Source of the DNA: UBA2336 sp964538575
Lineage (GTDB): Bacteria > Bacteroidota > Bacteroidia > Cytophagales > Cyclobacteriaceae
Length of the DNA: 25,508 bases
NCBI GenBank assembly: GCA_964538575.1
Contig: CAZIGG010000035.1
Location: 1 to 25,508, forward strand
Direction: 5' to 3'
The position numbers and the translations under genes were made by a program. Each line of letters opens with the position of its first letter. The first letter of the stretch is position 1. Below the pieces are notes generated by a model that saw nothing but the letters and a program-made list of their open reading frames with translations, had not been told where the DNA came from and did not search any database. Below are positions 5,728 to 13,139 of this stretch, piece after piece.

Positions 5728-8547
5728 ATGAGTACCAAGTTAGTCCGCACCGATTCACACCTCGATAACCTCGATCCCAAAGAATACATCATCATTAAAC
5801 GCGCCCGGGTTAACAATTTAAAGAATCTGAGCGTGGCCATTCCTAGGAACAAGCTAGTCGTAATAACAGGACTTTCCGGCTCGGGCAAATCTTCACTGGC
5901 TTTTGATACGCTTTTTGCAGAAGGCCAGCGCATGTATGTGGAGAGTTTAAGTTCATACGCCCGACAGTTTTTAGGCCGGATGGAAAAACCGGATGTAGAC
6001 TACATTAAAGGTGTTTCGCCCGCTATCGCGATTGAACAAAAGGTAAACACCCGGAATCCGAGATCAACCGTTGGTACAAGTACCGAAATCTATGATTATC
6101 TAAAACTGCTCTTCGCGCGGGTTGGGAAAACTTACTCTCCGATCAGCGGAAAAGAAGTAAAGCGTGATACGGTTACCGATGTGGTAAATGCGATAAACAA
6201 GTTGCCGCCCGGAACGCGTATTATGATTGCTGCTCCTGTCACCATTCAAAAAGGAAGAAAAATTCAGGAGGAGTTAAATCTCTTGTTAAGCAAAGGCTTT
6301 GCACGTGTTTTATTGAATGGTGAAGTGGCGTTTATTGAAGAGCTGCTGAATTTAAAAAAGAAATTAACCGATAAAGACAAAGTTGAAATTCTGATTGACC
6401 GTACGGCTGTTAATGCAGCGGATGAAGACACTATCTTCAGAATTTCAGATTCTGTACAAACTGCATTTTACGAAGGGCACGATGAGTGCTTCGTGCATGC
6501 AGAAGGTCACAAACCCATGCACTTCTCCGACCGGTTTGAACTGGATGGAATGCAGTTCACAGAACCTTCCGTAAACTTCTTCAGCTTCAACAATCCCTTT
6601 GGTGCATGCCGTACCTGCGAAGGTTTTGGAAAAGTATTGGGCATTGATGACGATCTTGTTATTCCGGATAAGTCACTTTCGGTTTATGAGGGTGCGATTG
6701 CTCCCTGGCGATCAGAGGCTATGAATGAATGGGCCAAGCCTTTATTGAAAAACGGTATCAAATTCAATTTTCCGATCCACCGACCGTATAATGAGTTAAC
6801 CCAAAAAGAGCAGGAACTGCTTTGGAACGGAAACACGTACTTCGAAGGCATTCATGCGTTCTTTAAATACTTAGAGTCAAAAACCTATAAAATTCAATAC
6901 CGGGTGATGCTTTCGCGCTACCGCGGAAGAACTACGTGTCCGGATTGCCGCGGAACCAAGCTGCGAAAGGATGCGCAGTATGTGAAGATTGCAAACACAT
7001 CCATAACCGATGTTGTGCTCATGCCGATTGAAGATACGTTAACGTTCTTCACTTCCCTTAAGCTTCCGGAATACGAAAAGAAAATTTCAGACAGGATCTT
7101 AACCGAAATCAAATCGCGCCTCGAATACATGGTGAAGGTTGGGTTAGGCTATTTAACCTTGAATCGTGTTACAGCAACGTTGTCGGGCGGAGAATATCAG
7201 CGAATCAAATTGGCAACTTCGCTTGGAAGTGCATTGGTTGGCTCGATGTATATTATGGATGAACCCAGCATCGGCCTTCATCCAAAGGATACGGCACGGA
7301 TGGTTGAAGTATTAAAATCATTACGTGATCTTGGAAATACCGTCATCGTAGTTGAGCATGAAGAAGAAATTATGCGGGCTGCCGATGAGATCATTGACAT
7401 CGGACCGGATGCAGGCGCCCATGGCGGGGAATTGATTTTCCAGGGATCGATCAAACAATTAAACGGCACAACCAATTCACACACCGTTGACTACCTCAGC
7501 GGAAAGGAAACGATTGCCATCCCTGCGAAAAGAAGAAAGTGGAAAGATCACATCACCATTAAAGGTGCCCGCGAGAACAACCTGAAAAATCTTACCGTCA
7601 AGTTTCCGTTAGGTACGCTGACCGTTGTTACCGGGGTAAGCGGTTCGGGTAAATCAACGCTTATCAAAAAAATCCTCTACCCTGCCATTGGCCGCTTAAG
7701 CGGATCGGTGGGTGAATCTCCGGGCAAATACGATTCGATGGATGGCGATTTCGCGCGCATCACACAAGTTGAGTTTGTGGATCAGAATCCGATTGGTAAA
7801 TCTTCACGCTCCAACCCGATATCGTATGTAAAAGCGTATGACATCATCCGTCAGTTGTATGCGGATCAGCCGTTGGCGAAACAACGCGGTTACAAGCCTT
7901 CCAATTTTTCTTTTAACGTAGAAGGCGGCCGCTGCGAAACCTGTGAAGGCGAAGGCGAGATCAAGGTAGAGATGCAATTCATGGCCGACATTTACTTAGA
8001 ATGCGAAAGCTGTCACGGTAAACGTTTTAAGCAAGAGACATTAGAGATTGAGTATAACGGAAAAAATATTGCCGATGTGCTCGACATGACCATTGAAGAT
8101 GCACTTGATTTTTTCAAGGATAAAAAACCTGTTTACGATAAGATTGTTCCGCTGAACGATGTCGGTCTTGGCTACGTTAAGCTCGGACAATCTTCCAACT
8201 CATTGAGCGGTGGTGAAGCGCAACGTGTAAAGCTCGCTTCATTTCTCGGCAAGAACTCGACCGAAGGAAACATCCTTTTCATTTTTGATGAGCCTACTAC
8301 CGGATTACATTTTCACGATATCTCCAAGTTATTGAAAGCCATGAACGCATTGGTTGATCAGGGGCACTCGGTGATTGTGATTGAACACAACCTCGAAGTA
8401 ATCAAGTGTGCTGACTGGATCATCGATCTTGGTCCGGAAGGCGGTGAGAAAAAAGGCGGTAATCTTTTATTTGAAGGAACGCCTGAAGACATGGTAAAAA
8501 AGGGCAAAGGCTTCACGGCTGAATTTTTAAAAGAAAAACTCAACTAA
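5728..8547 (+). CDS. uvrA: Excinuclease ABC subunit A (UvrA)
   Basis: UvrA is the damage-recognising ATPase of nucleotide excision repair; it acts as a dimer and loads UvrB at lesions. The 939-aa protein has both ABC modules: Walker A GLSGSGKSS near residues 48-56 and GVSGSGKST near 635-643; signature motifs LSGGEYQRIKLA near 485 and LSGGEAQRVKLA near 825; and Walker B segments MDEPSIGLHP near 511 and FDEPTTGLHF near 853. The C-terminal zinc finger is intact, with CETC near 736 and CESC near 759. In the first zinc-binding region only the second Cys pair (CRTC) remains; the first pair is replaced by LDGM. Length and start are normal. It has its own upstream gap after a terminator and converges with hicB, with 5 bases between stops. 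Confidence 0.97.
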   Translation: MSTKLVRTDSHLDNLDPKEYIIIKRARVNNLKNLSVAIPRNKLVVITGLSGSGKSSLAFDTLFAEGQRMYVESLSSYARQFLGRMEKPDVDYIKGVSPAIAIEQKVNTRNPRSTVGTSTEIYDYLKLLFARVGKTYSPISGKEVKRDTVTDVVNAINKLPPGTRIMIAAPVTIQKGRKIQEELNLLLSKGFARVLLNGEVAFIEELLNLKKKLTDKDKVEILIDRTAVNAADEDTIFRISDSVQTAFYEGHDECFVHAEGHKPMHFSDRFELDGMQFTEPSVNFFSFNNPFGACRTCEGFGKVLGIDDDLVIPDKSLSVYEGAIAPWRSEAMNEWAKPLLKNGIKFNFPIHRPYNELTQKEQELLWNGNTYFEGIHAFFKYLESKTYKIQYRVMLSRYRGRTTCPDCRGTKLRKDAQYVKIANTSITDVVLMPIEDTLTFFTSLKLPEYEKKISDRILTEIKSRLEYMVKVGLGYLTLNRVTATLSGGEYQRIKLATSLGSALVGSMYIMDEPSIGLHPKDTARMVEVLKSLRDLGNTVIVVEHEEEIMRAADEIIDIGPDAGAHGGELIFQGSIKQLNGTTNSHTVDYLSGKETIAIPAKRRKWKDHITIKGARENNLKNLTVKFPLGTLTVVTGVSGSGKSTLIKKILYPAIGRLSGSVGESPGKYDSMDGDFARITQVEFVDQNPIGKSSRSNPISYVKAYDIIRQLYADQPLAKQRGYKPSNFSFNVEGGRCETCEGEGEIKVEMQFMADIYLECESCHGKRFKQETLEIEYNGKNIADVLDMTIEDALDFFKDKKPVYDKIVPLNDVGLGYVKLGQSSNSLSGGEAQRVKLASFLGKNSTEGNILFIFDEPTTGLHFHDISKLLKAMNALVDQGHSVIVIEHNLEVIKCADWIIDLGPEGGEKKGGNLLFEGTPEDMVKKGKGFTAEFLKEKLN

Positions 8548-8552
8548 TCGAA

Positions 8553-8930
8553 CTAAACAGCATATAAAGAAACCGCCTCAAGTTCTTTGGCAAGTTTATG
8601 TATTGCTTTTTCAATTTTCTTTGCTTGTTCGGGTGAAGGATGTTTTACACCGGAAGCATATTGACGCAGCAGAGCAGCATTAATTCCGGACAATTCTGCA
8701 ATTTTTGTTTGTTTCAGGAAATCAAAATTTTCAAAGAAAGCACTGACATCATAGTGATAATCAAATACTACTTCCGTTATACCATAAAAACTCTCAAGTA
8801 GCTTTTTCATCTTTCGTTCCAACGCAGGCATATTACTGGCATACGCTGTAAAAAGATTATCTTCATACTCAATACGACCCCAAAGCTTACTGTCTTCTCC
8901 TTGCTCAACAATCAGTTTCACTCTCTTCAT
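8553..8930 (-). CDS. hicB: HicB-like antitoxin with C-terminal HTH
   Basis: This 125-aa protein is the probable antitoxin partner of the HicA-like protein encoded just upstream. Residues 1-48 look like the partial RNase H-like HicB fold (LWGRIEYEDN, then NMPALERKMKKLL). Residues about 72-112 form an Xre-type helix-turn-helix (KQTKIAELSGINAALLRQYA followed by SGVKHPS), which would let it bind DNA and repress its own operon. The gap to the hicA stop is 27 bases, so the pair is an operon in the order hicA-hicB. The likely operator is the dyad at 9148-9165. Recognition rests on the neighbour, the domain order and the length; HicB sequences are variable. Confidence 0.85.
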   Translation of the reverse strand: MKRVKLIVEQGEDSKLWGRIEYEDNLFTAYASNMPALERKMKKLLESFYGITEVVFDYHYDVSAFFENFDFLKQTKIAELSGINAALLRQYASGVKHPSPEQAKKIEKAIHKLAKELEAVSLYAV

Positions 8931-8957
8931 AGCCTGTCATTAAAATTTTAGTCTTGC

Positions 8958-9140
8958 CTATTTAAGGCCCGCTTGTTTTAGTATTGCATTCAATGTTCCT
9001 TTTGGAATATCTCCGCCATGAATCGGAACCGTTACTTTCCCTTTTTTAATTGCATGCTCCAATTGCAAATGACTCCCTTTTTGAGAATTCTCAACCCAGC
9101 CATCCTTTTTCAACAGCTTAAGCAACTCTCGTACCGTCAT
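8958..9140 (-). CDS. hicA: HicA-like mRNA interferase toxin
   Basis: HicA toxins are small double-stranded RNA-binding-fold ribonucleases that cleave mRNA and block translation. Starting at the ATG at 9140 (MTVRELLKLLKKDGW), the protein is 60 aa, the usual HicA length. The signature GSHLQLEH contains the catalytic His24, and the later VPIHGGDIPKGTLNAILKQAG is the typical HicA ending. An in-frame ATG at 9167 would add nine hydrophobic residues but would place the promoter dyad inside the gene, so it is not preferred. It is the first gene of the hicAB operon. Confidence 0.93.
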   Translation of the reverse strand: MTVRELLKLLKKDGWVENSQKGSHLQLEHAIKKGKVTVPIHGGDIPKGTLNAILKQAGLK

Positions 9141-9143
9141 ATT

Positions 9144-9176
9144 CAAAGGTAGCAAAAATGCTACCATAATTCCAAG
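9144..9176 (-). promoter_or_regulatory. hicAB promoter with overlapping dyad operator
   Basis: On the minus strand, CTTG (9176-9173) and TACCTTTG (9151-9144) are 21 bases apart, with a perfect TAnnTTTG element ending 3 bases before the hicA ATG. A perfect inverted repeat, GGTAGC (9148-9153) and GCTACC (9160-9165) with a 6-base spacer, overlaps the -7 element, as expected for an autorepressor site. Confidence 0.65.
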
Positions 9177-9221
9177 TTACTTTTTTAAGAAAACTACTGT
9201 AACCTTTTTGCGGGATAGGCG

Positions 9222-9253
9222 TATATTTGCTTAACAAAATATAAGCATATATA
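9222..9253 (+). promoter_or_regulatory. padR promoter element and dyad operator
   Basis: TATATTTGCTTA (9222-9233) and TAAGCATATATA (9242-9253) form an inverted repeat matching at 11 of 12 positions with an 8-base spacer. The left arm contains TATATTTG, a perfect TAnnTTTG -7 element; the right arm runs to the ATG at 9253. No good -33 box is visible. PadR proteins commonly bind such dyads in their own promoters. Confidence 0.65.
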
Positions 9254-9579
9254 TGGCTAAGGAATTCCTGGGTGAATTTGAAGAAATCATCCTCACGCTG
9301 GTGGCCGGGTTGCACGAAGATGCATACGGTGCCGCCATTGCCGAAGAGATTGAAACGCGTTTAAAGCGTGAAGTAAACCTCAGCGCGGTACACGTAACGC
9401 TTTACCGCCTGGAAGACAAAGGGTTGATCAAATCAAAATTTGGCGGTGGCACGAGCGAGCGTGGCGGAAGGCGCAAACGCATTTTTACCATCACGAACTC
9501 CGGTCTGGCCATGCTGAAAGCCATGAAAGAAGCACGGATCGATCTGTGGAAGCTCGTACCTCAATTGAAGATAGCCTAA
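9253..9579 (+). CDS. PadR family transcriptional regulator
   Basis: This is a 108-aa winged-helix repressor of the PadR family, the short form with an N-terminal DNA-binding domain and a C-terminal dimer helix. Typical features are EEIILTLVAGLHEDAYGAAI at the start, AVHVTLYRLEDKGLIKSK as the recognition helix and wing region, and GGRRKRIFTITNSGLAML as the second wing strand. It heads a run of four same-strand genes with gaps of 27 and 14 bases and one 8-base overlap, so it probably represses the whole cassette. Its likely operator is the dyad at 9222-9253. PadR genes next to orphan FtsX-type permeases are a known pattern (TIGR03433 with TIGR03434 in Acidobacteria). Confidence 0.93.
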   Translation: MAKEFLGEFEEIILTLVAGLHEDAYGAAIAEEIETRLKREVNLSAVHVTLYRLEDKGLIKSKFGGGTSERGGRRKRIFTITNSGLAMLKAMKEARIDLWKLVPQLKIA

Positions 9580-9606
9580 CGATTAACCTTAATCTTACTC
9601 CCCTGT

Positions 9607-10521
9607 ATGATTAAAAAGCTGACTTTCTTCATTTCATTTTGTTTCATCAGTGCTGTTTTGTTCGGGCAGAATTCCCTTACACACAACCCGGATAGTGTCA
9701 CGTTCCACACGGAAGATATTACGCTGTTCTGGAAAGTATTTGATGAAACCAAGCCAAAATTTGATGCGAAGGCATTTCAAACAAACTATCTGGATGCAGG
9801 AAGTCCGGGATTGAAGGGGTTCATTAAAATGAGGATTGAAAGCGGAAGCAACCTTAGCAAAACCATTAAGAAGAATTTGGATTATTATACCGCTGTTCGC
9901 GAAAGTACGCTATCCATTAGCGGCAAGACAGAAAAAATTCAGGAGTATTTTTACACACTCAAAAAGCTTTACTACCAAGCTGTTTTTCCTGATGTATACT
10001 TTGTAATCGGTGCAAAAAATACCGGGGGTACCACGTTTCAAGGCGGGCTGATTGTTGGTGCTGAAATGTTCGGAAAAGAGACCGAAACGTTTAAACCCCG
10101 CATTGATATTGAAACGATTGAGTTGATCGTGATCCACGAGTTAGTGCATTACCAGCAGAAGTATGTCAGCAATAACACGTTGCTTGCGCAAAGCATCCGC
10201 GAGGGATCGGCTGACTTCCTTTGCGAACTGGTCACGGGCAGTCATCCGTACAACGAACGGCTTGAATACGGAAATGTGCACGAAAAAGAGCTGTGGATCG
10301 AATTCTCCCAAAATTTAAATAGCAGAGACTGGACACCGTGGCTGTATTACAAAAAGGACGATTCACGGCCGAAAGACCTGGGTTACTGGATGGGTTACAA
10401 AATCGTTAAAGCGTATTACGACAAGGCCAGTGATAAGGAGCAAGCCGTTTATGATATTTTAAATATAACTGACTTCGATAATTTCCTAGCCAAAAGTGGC
10501 TATCCGGACAATAAGGATTAA
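9607..10521 (+). CDS. Secreted HExxH metalloprotease-like protein (DUF2268-type)
   Basis: This encodes 304 aa with an N-terminal signal peptide (MIKKLTFFISFCFISAVLFG, cleavage likely near residue 20), so it should act in the periplasm or outside. The centre has a zinc-protease motif, HELVH at residues 177-181, followed by REGSADF with E199 as the likely third zinc ligand, the gluzincin pattern. The layout fits predicted Zn-dependent proteases of the DUF2268 type. No lipobox is present. It lies between the PadR regulator and two permease genes, 14 bases before the first, so it is probably coexpressed with them. The substrate is unknown: it could process a peptide moved by the permeases or act on the envelope independently. 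The family call is moderately sure; protease activity is inferred from motifs. Confidence 0.82.
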   Translation: MIKKLTFFISFCFISAVLFGQNSLTHNPDSVTFHTEDITLFWKVFDETKPKFDAKAFQTNYLDAGSPGLKGFIKMRIESGSNLSKTIKKNLDYYTAVRESTLSISGKTEKIQEYFYTLKKLYYQAVFPDVYFVIGAKNTGGTTFQGGLIVGAEMFGKETETFKPRIDIETIELIVIHELVHYQQKYVSNNTLLAQSIREGSADFLCELVTGSHPYNERLEYGNVHEKELWIEFSQNLNSRDWTPWLYYKKDDSRPKDLGYWMGYKIVKAYYDKASDKEQAVYDILNITDFDNFLAKSGYPDNKD

Positions 10522-10535
10522 TACCATACCTGAAC

Positions 10536-13139
10536 GTGGAAAATATAGATAACCTTTTTTCGCTGCGCTTATTACGCATCTTTTGCCCGGCTCATCTGGC
10601 AGAAGAAATCGAAGGAGATTTGCTTCAAAAGTATGAGCGCGACCTGAAGAAATTCAGCTCGTCAAAATCAAAGCGTAGGCTGCTCTGGAACACCATTCGC
10701 TTTTTCAGACCCGGAATTTTACTACGCAATAAACCCACAACCCGTTTAAATTCTCTCGACATGCTGGCAAACTATCTTAAAGTTGCGTTTCGCGTGATGC
10801 TCCGCAACAAAAGCTACTCGTTCATTAACCTGTTTAGTCTTGCGTTAGGCATTACTGCTTTTGCGTTTTTGTTCCTGTGGGTGCAAAATGAATTTAGCTA
10901 CGATCAGTTCCATCCGGATAAGGACCGGATTTATAAAGTCTGGAACAAAGATGTCGCAAATGGTGAAATCAAAAGCTGGGATATGACCGCGCGGGTGCTG
11001 GCCCCAACATTAAAAGAGGAATACACAGCTGTTGAAAACGTCAGTAGTTATAGCGGCTGGGGCGAACAGCACCTGTTTATCGAAGGTGATAGGCGAATTA
11101 TTAAAACCACGGGAGTCTACGCGGATGTGGATATTCTCACCATGTTCGGCTTTCAGCTGGTTAAGGGTGATGCGAAGACTGCCTTTAAAGATCCTATGTC
11201 AATTGTACTTACCGAGCGTTTTGCTCGCGAGTTATTTGGCGACAAGGAAGCTTTTGGTGAAACCGTAACCATCGGTGAATCCGGACAGGGCTTTTCGTTA
11301 ACCGTAACGGCTGTGATGAAAGATCTCCCTTCGAATACGGATTTTCGTTTTGAGTATATCATCCCCTACACGCTGGTGGAAATGATAAGTGGTAAGGAAA
11401 CATTCTGGGGCGTTAATTCGGTTTACACCTTTGTCAAGCTAAAAGAGGGTGTTGATGTAAACAGCTTTAATACTGAAGTTAAGGGCATTGTAAAGAAGCA
11501 TTACAAGGAAGCTGGTCAGCGGGAAGTGTTCTTGTATCCGCTTACCAAAATGCGCCTATACTCAAAATTTGAAAATGGTGTGCCGTCCGGTGGACGCATT
11601 GAAATTGTACGACTCCTGGCGCTGCTGGGACTTTGCCTGCTAGCAATTGCGTGTATTAATTTTATTAATCTCAGTACCGCGCGTGCGCAACGCAGGGCAA
11701 AAGAAGTAGCCGTACGAAAAGTTAACGGTGCTTTCAGGAATTCACTGATCAGTCAGTTCTTAAGCGAATCGATCCTGCTTTCCGTTGGAGCTGGAATATT
11801 ATCCCTGCTTGCGGTTTATCTTGGGCTTCCGTTTTTCAGTAGTCTGATTGGCGAACAGCTTTCGCTGGAGTTTAGTAACCTCTATTTCTGGTTGGGCGGT
11901 CTTACATTAATTATTGTGGTGGGCCTCCTGGCCGGCAGCTACCCTGCCTTATACCTTTCTGCCTTTAAGCCGGTAAAAATTCTTAAGGATAAACTGCTAC
12001 AGTCGGGCAAAAGTAAACTGCGCTCAGCGTTGGTCATATTTCAATTTGGACTTGCTATTCAACTTATTGTAGCTGTGTTTGTGGTTCAACGGCAAATCAC
12101 CTATGTACAAAACCGGGATACCGGTTATCAGAAGGAAAATCTGGTATATCAATATTTAACCGGCACACTTGGGAAAAACTATGAGGCTTATAAAAACGAA
12201 TTACTTCAGTTGGGGGTAGCCGAATCCGTCACCAAAACCAGTAACCCCATTACAACCCGATGGAGCAACACAGGCGGCATTGAGTGGGAAGGAAAAGATC
12301 CTCAGAATAGCACGCTCATTGAGCGCATATATGTCGACCATCACTTTACAACTACCGCAGGGCTTACTATGGTCAGAGGCCGGGATATGGATCTGGAAAA
12401 ATATTCGTCTGATTCAACTGCTGCTGTTCTGAACGAGGCAGCAGTTAAGGCAATGGGTTTTAAAGATCCCATCGGCCAGATCATAAAGGACAATGGAACT
12501 GAATGGCATGTTATAGGTGTGATGAAGGATTTTATTCTTACTTCACCCTTTCAGCACGTTGAGCCCGTTATTTTATTTGGTTGTGAACAAGCATGGGCAC
12601 TTGGCGTAGCCCATATCAAGCTTAGTACTGCAAAAACAACACAGGAGAATATTCAGATCATGACTGGTCTGGCTAAAAAGTATAATCCGGATTATCCCTT
12701 TGAATACGAGTTTGTCGATACTGCCTATGCGCGAAAATTTGCAAACCTGGAGGCAACCCGAACCATTACCTTGCTGGCAAGCTTTATCACGATTCTCATT
12801 GCCGGTCTGGGGTTGTTAGGACTTTCAACATACCTGGTTGAAGTGCGTGTGAAAGAAATCGGGATTCGAAAAGTAATGGGAGGCTCGGTGTTGAGCATTA
12901 CCAATATGCTTACCTGGGCGTCTATTAAACCCATTTTAATAGCCGTGCTGATCTTCGGACCGCAAGCCTGGTTTGCCATGAACTGGTGGCTCTCGTCTTA
13001 TCCATATCGGATATCTGTTGGGCTTTTTACCATACCGCTTGCCGCCTTGTCGATCATTGGTCTGGCCGTGCTAATTACAAGCGCACAAACAATCCGTGCG
13101 GCAAAGGCTAATCCCGTGAATAGTTTGAGAAATGAGTAG
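10536..13139 (+). CDS. MacB/FtsX-type ABC permease with prefix domain (first copy)
   Basis: This 867-aa membrane protein belongs to the FtsX/MacB permease superfamily. Residues 1-68 are a permease prefix domain (LLRIFCPAHLAEEIEGDLLQ, WNTIRFFRPGILLRNK), typical of Bacteroidota members. Then come TM1 (about 96-116), a periplasmic MacB core domain, an FtsX block with TM2-TM4 (about 358-470, containing VAVRKVNGA), TM5 (about 498-518), a second periplasmic domain, and a second FtsX block with TM6-TM8 (about 742-855, containing EIGIRKVMGGS). It is thus internally duplicated, with eight predicted helices. The GTG at 10536 is chosen because the prefix domain starts right after it. No ABC ATPase is encoded nearby. 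Such proteins work as mechanotransmitters or exporters of peptides, lipoproteins or antimicrobials; the substrate is unknown. Confidence 0.92.
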   Translation: MENIDNLFSLRLLRIFCPAHLAEEIEGDLLQKYERDLKKFSSSKSKRRLLWNTIRFFRPGILLRNKPTTRLNSLDMLANYLKVAFRVMLRNKSYSFINLFSLALGITAFAFLFLWVQNEFSYDQFHPDKDRIYKVWNKDVANGEIKSWDMTARVLAPTLKEEYTAVENVSSYSGWGEQHLFIEGDRRIIKTTGVYADVDILTMFGFQLVKGDAKTAFKDPMSIVLTERFARELFGDKEAFGETVTIGESGQGFSLTVTAVMKDLPSNTDFRFEYIIPYTLVEMISGKETFWGVNSVYTFVKLKEGVDVNSFNTEVKGIVKKHYKEAGQREVFLYPLTKMRLYSKFENGVPSGGRIEIVRLLALLGLCLLAIACINFINLSTARAQRRAKEVAVRKVNGAFRNSLISQFLSESILLSVGAGILSLLAVYLGLPFFSSLIGEQLSLEFSNLYFWLGGLTLIIVVGLLAGSYPALYLSAFKPVKILKDKLLQSGKSKLRSALVIFQFGLAIQLIVAVFVVQRQITYVQNRDTGYQKENLVYQYLTGTLGKNYEAYKNELLQLGVAESVTKTSNPITTRWSNTGGIEWEGKDPQNSTLIERIYVDHHFTTTAGLTMVRGRDMDLEKYSSDSTAAVLNEAAVKAMGFKDPIGQIIKDNGTEWHVIGVMKDFILTSPFQHVEPVILFGCEQAWALGVAHIKLSTAKTTQENIQIMTGLAKKYNPDYPFEYEFVDTAYARKFANLEATRTITLLASFITILIAGLGLLGLSTYLVEVRVKEIGIRKVMGGSVLSITNMLTWASIKPILIAVLIFGPQAWFAMNWWLSSYPYRISVGLFTIPLAALSIIGLAVLITSAQTIRAAKANPVNSLRNE

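Noticed and set aside
9141..9167. Longer hicA start at 9167
   Set aside because: It would add nine residues not typical of HicA and place the promoter element and dyad inside the coding region; the 60-aa form has the usual length.
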